A DNA stretch of 64,000 nucleotides, taken from the NCBI RefSeq assembly GCF_003752155.1, contig NZ_RJVG01000008.1, forward strand, positions 62,001 through 126,000, given 5' to 3'. Below the pieces are notes generated by a model that was given only the letters and a program-made list of their open reading frames with translations, was not told where the DNA came from and made no database searches. The DNA comes from Mobilisporobacter senegalensis. GTDB taxonomy: Bacteria; Bacillota; Clostridia; Lachnospirales; Lachnospiraceae. A program made the translations under genes and the position numbers. Below are positions 34,600-43,476 of this stretch, in pieces (within the stretch, counting starts at the first letter, position 1; every line of letters starts with the position of its first letter).

Positions 34600-36690
34600 A
34601 TGAAAGATAAGATATTTGGTGTATTACAGCGTGTAGGTAGATCATTCATGTTACCTATTGCAATATTGCCTATTGCAGGTTTATTTTTGGGAGTTGGTGG
34701 TTCTTTTACCAATGAAACAATGCTGGAAACTTATAATTTAACAAAAGTAATGGGTCCTGGAACTTTTATCTATGCATTGCTTACTGTATTAAAAGCAGCA
34801 GGTGACATTGTTTTTGGCAATTTACCATTAATTTTTGCGATTGGTGTAGCAATTGGCATGGCAAAAAGAGAAAAGGAAGTTGCAGCCTTAGCCGGTGCAA
34901 TTGCATTCTTTATTATGCATGCATCCATTGGTGCCATGATCACTATCAGCGGTGGTACAGAATCCATGCTTGCCGGTTCTTCAGCCTCGGTACTTGGTAT
35001 CACTTCATTGCAAATGGGCGTTTTTGGAGGTATTATTGTTGGTCTTGGGGTAGCCGCATTACACAACCGTTATTATAAGATAGTACTGCCACAAGTCTTA
35101 TCGTTCTTTGGTGGTACAAGGTTCGTTCCTATTGTTTCAGCAATAGTGTACATGATTGTAGGAATCTTAATGTTCTATATTTGGCCGCCGGTACAAACAG
35201 GTATCTACTCTGTAGGGGATTTGGTCCGTAACTCAGGTTACGGTGGAACAATGATTTATGGTATTATGGAAAGAGCGCTCATACCATTTGGCCTACACCA
35301 TGTATTTTACTTACCTTTCTGGCAAACAGCAGTTGGCGGGACTGCACAAGTTGGAGGTCAGTTAATCGAAGGTGCTCAAAATATCTTTTTTGCCGAATTA
35401 GGAGCTACAGGTATTGAACACTTTAATGTGGAAGCAACAAGATTTATGTCCGGTAAATTTCCTCTTATGATATTTGGACTACCAGGAGCTGCATTGGCAA
35501 TGTACCACTGTGCAAAAACCAATAAAAGAAAAATCGTTGGTGGTTTATTACTATCAGCGGCACTTACCTCCATGTTAACAGGTATCACTGAACCGATTGA
35601 ATTTACATTTCTTTTTGTAGCACCAATCCTTTATGTAATTCATTGTGTATTTGCAGGAGCGGCATATATGATAATGCATATGCTAAATGTTGGTGTTGGG
35701 ATGACTTTCTCAGGCGGTTTTATTGATATGTTCTTATTTGGTATTTTACAAGGCAATGATAAAACAAATTGGCTTAATATTGTATTAGTGGGTATCGTAT
35801 ACTTTGCCGTGTATTATTTCTTATTCAAATTTTTAATTATGAAATTTGATTTTAAGACACCCGGCCGTGAAGAGGATGATCAGGATGTAAAACTTTATAC
35901 AAGAGCTGATGTAAATGCAGCAAAAGAAGCAAAAGCCGTAAAGGGTGACAATGGAGCAGATGAAGTATCTCCATTGATCGTAAAAGGTTTAGGGGGAAGC
36001 CAAAATATTAGCGATGTAGATTGTTGTGCAACCAGACTTCGTGTTACTGTGAATAATCCAGATAAAGTAAAAGATGATATATTAAAACAAAGCGGCGCTG
36101 CAGGAGTCGTGAAAAAGGGGAATGGCATTCAGGTAATCTATGGACCGCGTGTTACGGTCATTAAATCAAATTTAGAAGATTATCTTGCAGAAGGCCATCA
36201 TGAAGAAGATTCAGAAGATTCCAATATGGTTAATGATAATAAAGAAGTCATTCATGCTCCAATAGAAGGTAGAATCGTAACATTAGAGGACGTGAATGAT
36301 GGTGTGTTCTCGGCAGGTATGTTAGGGAAGGGTATTGCAATAGAACCTATGAAAGGCCGTGCAGTATCTCCGGTAGATGGGACTGTTTCAACTGTATTTG
36401 AAACAAAACATGCAATTGTCATCACATCTGATAGCGGTGCTGAAATATTGATTCATGTGGGAATGGATACAGTTCAGTTAAATGGGAAACACTATACGAC
36501 TCATGTGAAAGATGGTGACAAAGTTAAAGTCGGTGATTTATTAGTAGAATTTGATATGGATAAAATCAAAGAGAAAGGTTATCGTTTAATTACACCTATC
36601 ATCATTACAAATACAGATAGCTACAAAGCAGTCAGTCCTTTTGCAACAGGGGATATCAAAGAGAAAGAAGCAATTTTAAATATAGAATAA
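34600..36690 (+). CDS. ptsG: PTS glucose-type permease IICBA
   Basis: 696 residues. EIIC (about 1-410) has about ten spans and shows IFAIGVAIGMAKREKEVAALAG, LIPFGLHHVFYLPFW and GITEPIEFTFLF; EIIB (about 445-530) has the phospho-cysteine in CCATRLRV; EIIA (about 545-695) has the phospho-histidine in ILIHVGMDTVQL. It takes up glucose or a close hexose with phosphorylation. ATG 34600 behind GGAGGT is chosen. Domain order C-B-A and the upstream RAT resemble glucose permeases under GlcT/LicT control. Symbol is by similarity; exact sugar unproven. Confidence 0.88.
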   Translation: MKDKIFGVLQRVGRSFMLPIAILPIAGLFLGVGGSFTNETMLETYNLTKVMGPGTFIYALLTVLKAAGDIVFGNLPLIFAIGVAIGMAKREKEVAALAGAIAFFIMHASIGAMITISGGTESMLAGSSASVLGITSLQMGVFGGIIVGLGVAALHNRYYKIVLPQVLSFFGGTRFVPIVSAIVYMIVGILMFYIWPPVQTGIYSVGDLVRNSGYGGTMIYGIMERALIPFGLHHVFYLPFWQTAVGGTAQVGGQLIEGAQNIFFAELGATGIEHFNVEATRFMSGKFPLMIFGLPGAALAMYHCAKTNKRKIVGGLLLSAALTSMLTGITEPIEFTFLFVAPILYVIHCVFAGAAYMIMHMLNVGVGMTFSGGFIDMFLFGILQGNDKTNWLNIVLVGIVYFAVYYFLFKFLIMKFDFKTPGREEDDQDVKLYTRADVNAAKEAKAVKGDNGADEVSPLIVKGLGGSQNISDVDCCATRLRVTVNNPDKVKDDILKQSGAAGVVKKGNGIQVIYGPRVTVIKSNLEDYLAEGHHEEDSEDSNMVNDNKEVIHAPIEGRIVTLEDVNDGVFSAGMLGKGIAIEPMKGRAVSPVDGTVSTVFETKHAIVITSDSGAEILIHVGMDTVQLNGKHYTTHVKDGDKVKVGDLLVEFDMDKIKEKGYRLITPIIITNTDSYKAVSPFATGDIKEKEAILNIE

Positions 36691-36704
36691 TATAGTTTTA
36701 CAGA

Positions 36705-36748
36705 AAGCCAGTATCTGAATAAATACAATTCAGATATTGGCTTTTTTT
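36705..36748 (+). terminator. Rho-independent terminator after the PTS gene
   Basis: A 16-bp stem (AAGCCAGTATCTGAAT with its near-complement ending TTGGCTT), loop 7 nt, then TTTTT. Confidence 0.88.
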
Positions 36749-36814
36749 ATTATGTGTGATAGAATTTTTATTAACGTTAAAAAATTAACAAAAATCAATA
36801 TAAGGAGGTCAATT

Positions 36815-37057
36815 ATGACGATTACCATATGTATCGGAAGTTCATGTCATTTAAAAGGTTCCAGGGAAGTGATTCGCAATTTAGAAGAATTAGTAGAAAG
36901 AAATGGACTTCAAAATAAAGTAGAAATGGAAGGTTCCTTTTGCCTGAACCAGTGTGTGAAGGGAGTTTGTGTAAAGATAGAAGATCAAATATATTCTGTA
37001 ACCCCTTCTACCACAGAAGAATTTTTTAAAAATGAAGTGTTAACAAGAGTGAAATAG
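36815..37057 (+). CDS. Thioredoxin-like [2Fe-2S] ferredoxin
   Basis: 80 residues. Cysteines in ICIGSSCHLKGS and SFCLNQCVKGVCV give the C-x4-C and C-x3-C pattern of the thioredoxin-like [2Fe-2S] family (NuoE C-terminal domain, HydC). ATG 36815 behind AAGGAGG is chosen; the frame from 36737 runs into the terminator region. It lies 55 nt before an [FeFe] hydrogenase gene and probably donates or accepts its electrons. Confidence 0.87.
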   Translation: MTITICIGSSCHLKGSREVIRNLEELVERNGLQNKVEMEGSFCLNQCVKGVCVKIEDQIYSVTPSTTEEFFKNEVLTRVK

Positions 37058-37112
37058 TCTTATTTTTTTGCATAATTTTAATAGTTAAATAAATATCAAT
37101 AAGGAGATAAAA

Positions 37113-38567
37113 ATGCTAGAGAAGAATTATAATTTAAGTAATATAAAACATGAAGTGTTATTAGAAGTTGCTAAACTTGCGAAAAATAATAACCTTAGTG
37201 ATGTTGATAAATTGCCATATCAAATGATTGAAGGGCCCCAATCTAATTTTAGATGCTGTATCTATAAAGAGAGAGAAATTATTAGTCAAAGAGTCCGCTT
37301 GGCACAAGGAAAATCGCCAAGTCCAACAAAGGAAAATAAAAACATTGTTCAGGTAATCAGCAGTGCATGCGAAGGATGTCCTATTGCGAGATATGTTGTT
37401 ACTGATAATTGTCAAAAATGTATGAGCAAAAAATGTCAGCAGGCATGTAAATTTGATGCCATATCCATGACAAAAGACAGAGCATACATAGAAGCATCCA
37501 TATGTAAGGAATGCGGAGCCTGCGCACAAGCCTGTCCATATAATGCAATTGCAGATCTTATGAGACCTTGTAAAAGAAGCTGTCCGGTAGATGCCATATC
37601 AATGGATGAAAATAATATTGTCATTATTAATGAAGAAAGGTGTATTAATTGTGGGTCCTGTATTAAAGACTGTCCTTTTGGCGCAATTTCAGACCGTTCT
37701 TTTATGGTGGATGTAATTAAACTGATACAAACAGGAATTCCCGTGTATGCAGAAGTAGCACCTGCGATTGAAGGACAGTTCGGGAAAGGAATATCCATTG
37801 GAGCCCTCAGAGAAGGAATAAAGAAATTAGGGTTTGTGGATATGTATGAAGCAGCAATAGGTGCAGATATTGTTGCTGTGAATGAAGCAAGAGAACTTAT
37901 AAGAGCCAAAGAAGATGGGCATAAGATGACTACATCCTGCTGTCCGGCATTTGTTAATATGATAAAGAAACATTTCCCAACAGTCATAGATTGTGTTTCC
38001 ACAACAGTATCTCCAATGACTGTAACTGCAAGGCTTATAAAATCAGCTCATCCAGATGCTGTTGTAGTTTTCATTGGACCTTGTATTGCCAAGAAAGGTG
38101 AAGTACTTGAGAGTGTCACTCAAGACAGTGCAGACTATGCATTGACCTTTGAAGAGCTGGATGTACTGTTTGAAGCATTTGAGATAAACCTCAATACGGA
38201 AGAAAGATATCTTCAGCAGGCAAGTATTTATGGAAAACAATTTGCCAGTTCGGGTGGAGTGACAAAAGCAGTAGTTCAGGCGATTGAGGAAGAAGGATTA
38301 AATAGTGAGGACTATAAGGTGCGTCAGTGCAATGGAGCCGATGAATGCAAGAAAGCATTGATGATCTTAAAGAGTGGGAAATTACCGGAAGATATTATTG
38401 AAGGTATGGCTTGCGTTGGAGGATGTATGAATGGACCGGCAAGCAGGATAACAGGTCCTGTCACAATGAGGAATCGAAATGAATTACTTGACCAGACAGA
38501 TGGAAGAGGGATTCATGAAAATCTAAATAATTATGAAAAATATAATTTTTCTGTACATAGGAAATAA
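37113..38567 (+). CDS. Monomeric [FeFe] hydrogenase, group B type
   Basis: 484 residues. Two 4Fe-4S ferredoxin motifs (CKECGACAQACP near 131; CINCGSCIKDCP near 180) precede the H-cluster domain. Its three motifs are TSCCPAF near 274, GPCIAKKGE near 323, and MACVGGCMNGP near 432, matching group B rather than the TSCCPGW/GGG form of group A. An N-terminal region with CEGCPIARYVVTDNC and MSKKCQQAC may hold another cluster. It makes or uses hydrogen. Preceded by its likely [2Fe-2S] partner. Confidence 0.9.
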   Translation: MLEKNYNLSNIKHEVLLEVAKLAKNNNLSDVDKLPYQMIEGPQSNFRCCIYKEREIISQRVRLAQGKSPSPTKENKNIVQVISSACEGCPIARYVVTDNCQKCMSKKCQQACKFDAISMTKDRAYIEASICKECGACAQACPYNAIADLMRPCKRSCPVDAISMDENNIVIINEERCINCGSCIKDCPFGAISDRSFMVDVIKLIQTGIPVYAEVAPAIEGQFGKGISIGALREGIKKLGFVDMYEAAIGADIVAVNEARELIRAKEDGHKMTTSCCPAFVNMIKKHFPTVIDCVSTTVSPMTVTARLIKSAHPDAVVVFIGPCIAKKGEVLESVTQDSADYALTFEELDVLFEAFEINLNTEERYLQQASIYGKQFASSGGVTKAVVQAIEEEGLNSEDYKVRQCNGADECKKALMILKSGKLPEDIIEGMACVGGCMNGPASRITGPVTMRNRNELLDQTDGRGIHENLNNYEKYNFSVHRK

Positions 38568-38767
38568 TAAAAAGAGACTGTCCCATTTCTGGTCTTATAA
38601 CTACAAGAAGATCTATGCTCTTTCCTGACACACACTGCTGTCCTTGACTGAGATTATAAATGATGATAGACTACTATTAAAACAAATGAAAACAACACGA
38701 ATCAACGTGGTATTTGTTGGAATTTGGAGCGATTGGACAAGATAAAAGTTGTTTGGGAGGAGCCATA

Positions 38768-40390
38768 ATGTATACGGTATTACTAGTTGATGACGAAGCT
38801 TTAGTAAGGGAAGCAATTAGTTCTAATATGGCATGGGAAGAATTAGGCTATGAATTAATTGGAGCATGTAAAAATGGGAAAGAAGCCATGGAGTTTCTGA
38901 AAGAGAATAGAGTTGATTTAGTCATTACTGATATTTGCATGCCTTTTGTTGATGGCTTGGAATTATCTAAATTTGTATTTGAAAGTTATCCCGATTCAAG
39001 AGTAATTATTATTAGTGGTTATAATGAATTTGAATATGCGAAAAAAGCTGTAAAATACAGAGTGGCAGAATATGTTCTAAAGCCTGTAACAATGGCAGAG
39101 CTTAGTGAAGTTTTATTAAATGTCAGGAAGACCTTATTTGAAGAGAAAATTAAAAAAGATAGTATGAAGAAGCTGGAGGTTGCTTATATTAAAAACCTTC
39201 CTATATTAAGAACAAGATATTTAAATCAAATGGTGAATGGAATTCGTAAGGAAGAATTAGAGGAAGATATTCAACTAAAATTAAAAGAGCTAAATATCAG
39301 TATAGAGGGTAAGTATTATACCGGAGCAATTGTCATGGTTGAAAAAACAGAGGAATTTCTCCTTATGATGCCGGAAGCAAAGAAAGACTTGCCAGCCTTT
39401 ATTATCTTTAATATTTTAGAAGAAATGCTTGCAGCAAGTGCGAATAATATTGTTTTTCAGGATTTAAATAATAATACAGTGATTTTATCAGGGACCGAAT
39501 CAGAAGAGGAACACAGACAGCAATTTCAAAAGATATTTGAAGAGTGCAGAGGGATTGTAGAGCGTAACTTTGGTTTAGGCATTACGATAGGTATTGGAAA
39601 GAAAGTAACCGCTCTTGGGAAAATAAGCAGGTCCTATGAGAGTGCAATTACAGCTTTACATTATAGATTTTTATATGGAGTCAATCGTATTCTGGATATC
39701 CGGGATTTTGCAAATAGAACTTCCAAAAACTATGATTTTAATGAGGAGATTAAAAGATTAGTTACAGCAATTAAGATCAATAGTGCTAATGAGATTAATG
39801 AGATCTTAGCAGAAATGAAAGAGTTATCCAGAAAGTACCTGATTTCCCAAAGCAGAGTATACGCTGTATTACAAAATTTAATTGTTTCAGTAAATCATCT
39901 TTTAGAAAATGCCAATGTATTAAAAGAAAATCTGGAGGAGAAACAGGAGGAAATATTACAGAGATTATATGGTGAAGAAACTTTGGATGACATTGATATG
40001 GTCATGGGTAATTATTGCCTCTATATTGGTGAATTGTTGTCTGAACAAAGAGAAGGCTCAGGCAAAAAACAGGCAATCCTTGCAGTGGAGTATATAGATA
40101 AGAATTATGCCAATCCAGAATTGACCCTGCAATCCATCTGCAATGATCTTGCAATCAGCACCAGTTACTTTAGTACGATCTTTAAAAATTATACCGGAGA
40201 AACATTTATAGAAGCTTTGACTAAGAAACGTATGAATAAATCAATGGAATTATTGGCAAATACCTCTATGAAGATATACGAGATCGCAGAAAGGGTAGGC
40301 TTTAGTGATCCTCATTATTTTGCAATTACATTTAAAAAATATACAGGAATGACACCGAAAGAATATGCCAAAGAAAGAAGGCGTGAATAG
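38768..40390 (+). CDS. YesN-type response regulator, AraC output domain
   Basis: 540 residues. Receiver (1-120): LLVDDEALVR, phospho-acceptor Asp in DLVITDICMPFVDGLE near 55, YVLKPV near 104. A middle helical region, then an AraC domain (about 440-540) with NPELTLQSICNDLAISTSYFSTIFKNYTG and KIYEIAERVGFSDPHYFAITFKKYTGMTPKEY. ATG 38768 behind GGGAGGAG is used. The YesM-type kinase begins 2 nt after its stop. It likely activates the sugar ABC operon at 43.5 kb, whose promoter has a weak -35. Confidence 0.92.
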   Translation: MYTVLLVDDEALVREAISSNMAWEELGYELIGACKNGKEAMEFLKENRVDLVITDICMPFVDGLELSKFVFESYPDSRVIIISGYNEFEYAKKAVKYRVAEYVLKPVTMAELSEVLLNVRKTLFEEKIKKDSMKKLEVAYIKNLPILRTRYLNQMVNGIRKEELEEDIQLKLKELNISIEGKYYTGAIVMVEKTEEFLLMMPEAKKDLPAFIIFNILEEMLAASANNIVFQDLNNNTVILSGTESEEEHRQQFQKIFEECRGIVERNFGLGITIGIGKKVTALGKISRSYESAITALHYRFLYGVNRILDIRDFANRTSKNYDFNEEIKRLVTAIKINSANEINEILAEMKELSRKYLISQSRVYAVLQNLIVSVNHLLENANVLKENLEEKQEEILQRLYGEETLDDIDMVMGNYCLYIGELLSEQREGSGKKQAILAVEYIDKNYANPELTLQSICNDLAISTSYFSTIFKNYTGETFIEALTKKRMNKSMELLANTSMKIYEIAERVGFSDPHYFAITFKKYTGMTPKEYAKERRRE

Positions 40391-40392
40391 TT

Positions 40393-42192
40393 ATGAATCG
40401 TAAAAAGAATAACTTTTTGCCCCTTCCTTTCAAACGTATTCGAATGAATATGATTTTCTTCTTTTCTGTTTTAATCCTGTTTGCTTTGTTCGTATATTTA
40501 GGGATATCTATTCAGGTAACAGAAGAAGCAGTACTTGAGAATTCTACTGAGTATACAAAACAACTGATTGGACAAGTGAATAATGATATTGATGTTTATA
40601 TCAGTTACATGGAGAATATATCCACTATGGTGGTTTCTAATATGGATATCAGAGAATATCTAAATGGGAATAAATTGGATTATAATAGAGAAGAAATTCT
40701 TAGAAATAGAGTATTGTCCCAGTTTGAAACCATATTGAATATGAGGGAAGACATCTATAATATAGGGATTTACGGGGAAAATGATAAAATGATTTTAAAT
40801 CGTGGAAATCAGATTATAAACCCCAATGTTGATGTAAAAAAAATGGATTGGTATGTAAAAGCAGTCAGATCAGACGGACGCAGAGTGCTCTCTTCTTCTC
40901 ATGTTCAAAATCTTATTTATGATGACTATAAATGGGTGGTAACTTTAAGTAAAGCTATTAGGACAAAAGATACAGGTGAAGTTCTTGGAGCTTTACTTGT
41001 TGATTTAAATTATAGTTCTATCACAAATCTTTGCCAGAATATAAATATGGGCAATAAAGGATATATATTCTTGCTTGATGAAAAGGGAGAGGTTATCTAT
41101 CATCCAAAACAGCAATTGATCTATACAGGTTTGAAGAGAGAAAAGATATCAGAAATCCGGGCCTGTGAAGATGATCATTTTATTACAACGGTAGATGATG
41201 AAACAAAGCTCTATTCTATGTCAACTTCAGAAAAGACAGGCTGGACCGTGGTTGGTGTGGCTAATATTGATGAGTTAGTTACGAATAAAGAAAAAACCCA
41301 GAAGACATATTTCTTAAGTGTATTATTATTACTGTTAGCCGCAGTGATCGTTGCATTTATTTTTTCTGATCAACTTACAAAACCAATCACGGAATTACGT
41401 AAGTCCATGAAAGAAGTAGAAAAAGGTAATTTTGAGGGGATAGCACTGCAGGATCTGGGTGATAGTGAAATCGGCATGCTCTATCGTTCTTTTAATATAA
41501 TGACTGATGAAATCCAAAATTTAATGCATGATAAGATGAAACATCAAAAACAAAAATATAAGTTAGAACTCAGGGCATTGCAGTCACAAATCAATCCTCA
41601 TTTCCTGTACAATACTCTGGATTCTATTGTATGGATGGCTGAGGGGGGCAACAATAAAGAAGTTGTTATTATGACCTCCTCATTAGCGAAACTTTTAAGA
41701 CAGAGTATTAGTAATGAAGAAGAATTTGTAACGATCGATAAAGAAGTGGGATATGTGAGAAGCTATCTTACAATACAAAAAATGCGTTATAGAGATCAGC
41801 TTAACTTTGAAATTGATGTAGACCCTTCCATTCATTGGTATCAGATCGTCAAGCTTACCTTACAGCCACTTGTAGAAAATGCCATATATCATGGAATTAA
41901 ATACAGAGAAACAAAGGGAACAATTAAGATTTTAGGATATGAAGCCGGAGATGATATCATACTTCAGGTCATTGATAACGGAGTAGGAATGGATGAAGAA
42001 ACATTAAATCATCTATTTGATAAAAAAGAAAAATCAGAGAAAAGTAATGGTGTTGCCATTGAAAATGTAAATCGCAGATTAAAACTTTATTATGGGGAAG
42101 ATTATGGTCTGTTCTATGAGAGCAGGATTAATGCAGGAACTACGGTAAGCATTGTAATTCCAAAGGGGGAAGGTGCGATACAGGATGAATAA
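40393..42192 (+). CDS. YesM-type sensor histidine kinase
   Basis: 599 residues. Spans near 20-40 and 305-325 flank an extracellular Cache-like sensor (about 41-304; PNVDVKKMDWYVKAVRSDGRRVLSSSHV). A HAMP segment follows (DQLTKPITELRKSMKEVEKGNF), then the His_kinase box LQSQINPHFLYNTLDSIVWMAE near 397 and an ATPase domain with PLVENAIYHGIKYR, DNGVGMDEETL and GVAIENVNRRLKLYYG. It pairs with the regulator upstream and overlaps the binding-protein gene downstream. Confidence 0.92.
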   Translation: MNRKKNNFLPLPFKRIRMNMIFFFSVLILFALFVYLGISIQVTEEAVLENSTEYTKQLIGQVNNDIDVYISYMENISTMVVSNMDIREYLNGNKLDYNREEILRNRVLSQFETILNMREDIYNIGIYGENDKMILNRGNQIINPNVDVKKMDWYVKAVRSDGRRVLSSSHVQNLIYDDYKWVVTLSKAIRTKDTGEVLGALLVDLNYSSITNLCQNINMGNKGYIFLLDEKGEVIYHPKQQLIYTGLKREKISEIRACEDDHFITTVDDETKLYSMSTSEKTGWTVVGVANIDELVTNKEKTQKTYFLSVLLLLLAAVIVAFIFSDQLTKPITELRKSMKEVEKGNFEGIALQDLGDSEIGMLYRSFNIMTDEIQNLMHDKMKHQKQKYKLELRALQSQINPHFLYNTLDSIVWMAEGGNNKEVVIMTSSLAKLLRQSISNEEEFVTIDKEVGYVRSYLTIQKMRYRDQLNFEIDVDPSIHWYQIVKLTLQPLVENAIYHGIKYRETKGTIKILGYEAGDDIILQVIDNGVGMDEETLNHLFDKKEKSEKSNGVAIENVNRRLKLYYGEDYGLFYESRINAGTTVSIVIPKGEGAIQDE

Positions 42193-43159
42193 GATGAAAA
42201 CATATAGTAAGAAGTTGATTATATTAGTATTTGTAATAGGAATCCTGTTTCTCTTTTATAGTAATCAGATGAAACCCCAAAAAGCTTATAAGATAATCTG
42301 TATTACAAAGATTATGGATGAGACAAATGGATTTTGGAATTCTATTATGGATGGTGCCAATTTGGCTGCTTCTGAATTTGGAGTTGAATTATCCATTAGC
42401 GGGCCAGATGTGGAAGAAGACTATATAAAACAGAATCAGTTAATAGAAGAAGCGATTAAACAAAAACCGGATGCTATTGTTCTTGCAGCTGCTGATTATG
42501 AAAAAACTAATGAAAGTGCAAAGAAGATAGTAGAAAATGGAATTAAGCTTGTTCTAATTGATTGTGAAGTTAAGGATGATATTGCTGATACTACCATATC
42601 TACGGATAATTATAAAGCAGGAATCCGAATGGGTGCTGTGATGAAAAGGCTGCTGCAAAACGAAGATCAGATAGGAATTATAAGTTTTGTAAAAGGAACT
42701 TCAAGTGCGATTGATCGGGAAGCAGGTATTCGAATGGGCCTATCTGATGATCAGGATAGAATTGCAGAAATTGTATATTGTGATTCAGATTATGATAAGG
42801 CAGAACAGCAGACGAAAGAAATGCTTCAAAAAAACCCTAAAATAACAGTATTAGCAGGATTAAACCAATATTCTTCCGTAGGAGCTGGAAAAGCAGTTAA
42901 AGAGTTAGGACTGGGTGGAACCGTCAAAATAATTGGATTTGATAACGCCAGGGAACAGATTAAATATCTGGAAGAAGGTATTTATGAGGCAATTGTAATA
43001 CAAAAATCTTTTAATATGGGATATCTTGGGGTAGAGAGTGCAGTAAAACTCATTAAAGGGGAACGTGTAGAGAAGGAAATTGATTCCGGTTCTACTCTTA
43101 TTACCAAAGACAACATGTATTCCAGTTTAAATCAGAAATTATTATTTCCATTTGAATAA
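42185..43159 (+). CDS. Membrane-tethered periplasmic sugar-binding protein, probable sensor subunit
   Basis: 324 residues. An N-terminal membrane segment (about 10-27) without a lipobox cysteine suggests an anchor rather than a lipoprotein. The rest is a type I sugar-binding fold like RbsB: ETNGFWNSIMDGANLAASEFG, QKPDAIVLAAADYEK, ISTDNYKAGIRMGAVM, IIGFDNAREQIKYLEEG. It resembles the ABC binding protein at 46 kb. It overlaps the kinase gene by 8 nt, so it probably presents sugar to the kinase. The start could instead be ATG 42194. Confidence 0.84.
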   Translation: MNKMKTYSKKLIILVFVIGILFLFYSNQMKPQKAYKIICITKIMDETNGFWNSIMDGANLAASEFGVELSISGPDVEEDYIKQNQLIEEAIKQKPDAIVLAAADYEKTNESAKKIVENGIKLVLIDCEVKDDIADTTISTDNYKAGIRMGAVMKRLLQNEDQIGIISFVKGTSSAIDREAGIRMGLSDDQDRIAEIVYCDSDYDKAEQQTKEMLQKNPKITVLAGLNQYSSVGAGKAVKELGLGGTVKIIGFDNAREQIKYLEEGIYEAIVIQKSFNMGYLGVESAVKLIKGERVEKEIDSGSTLITKDNMYSSLNQKLLFPFE

Positions 43160-43216
43160 ATACTTGTGGGGCATCCTTATCACGTTAGTGAAGTTTATCA
43201 CATTTTATGTTTTCAA

Positions 43217-43284
43217 AATAGTGTATGATTATCCAACAGAGACAAACGGTCTCTTTATGGATTAATCATACACTATTATTTTTA
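43217..43284 (+). terminator. Large terminator of the sensory operon
   Basis: About 19 bp of stem (43217-43235 with 43258-43277, one bulge), with an inner AGAGAC/GTCTCT, followed by ATTTTTA. Confidence 0.75.
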
Positions 43285-43318
43285 GTTATTGGTCACAATA
43301 TACAAATCCCACATGACA

Positions 43319-43359
43319 AAAAGGTTAAAATATTACGAAAAGTAATATTTTAACCTTTT
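43319..43359. repeat. Perfect 18-bp hairpin with GAAAA loop
   Basis: AAAAGGTTAAAATATTAC, loop GAAAA, exact complement. No T-run beyond its own arm. It lies between the first terminator and the ABC promoter, 40 bp before the putative -10, and could be a second terminator or a regulator site. Confidence 0.7.
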
Positions 43360-43375
43360 CACGTAAGATAATCTA

Positions 43376-43404
43376 TTAAAATTGAACAAAGCCTATCTTA
43401 TAAT
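43376..43404 (+). promoter_or_regulatory. Likely activator-dependent promoter of the sugar ABC operon
   Basis: TATAAT at 43399-43404 with only a weak -35 (TTAAAA, 43376-43381) at 17 nt, as expected if the YesN-type regulator activates it. The remainder of the 317-nt gap shows nothing further. Confidence 0.5.
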
Positions 43405-43476
43405 GTACATACGATAGTTGATACAGGATTTGAGGCATTTCTCAGATCCATATTAGAAAGTGGAAGGTGAAAACAG

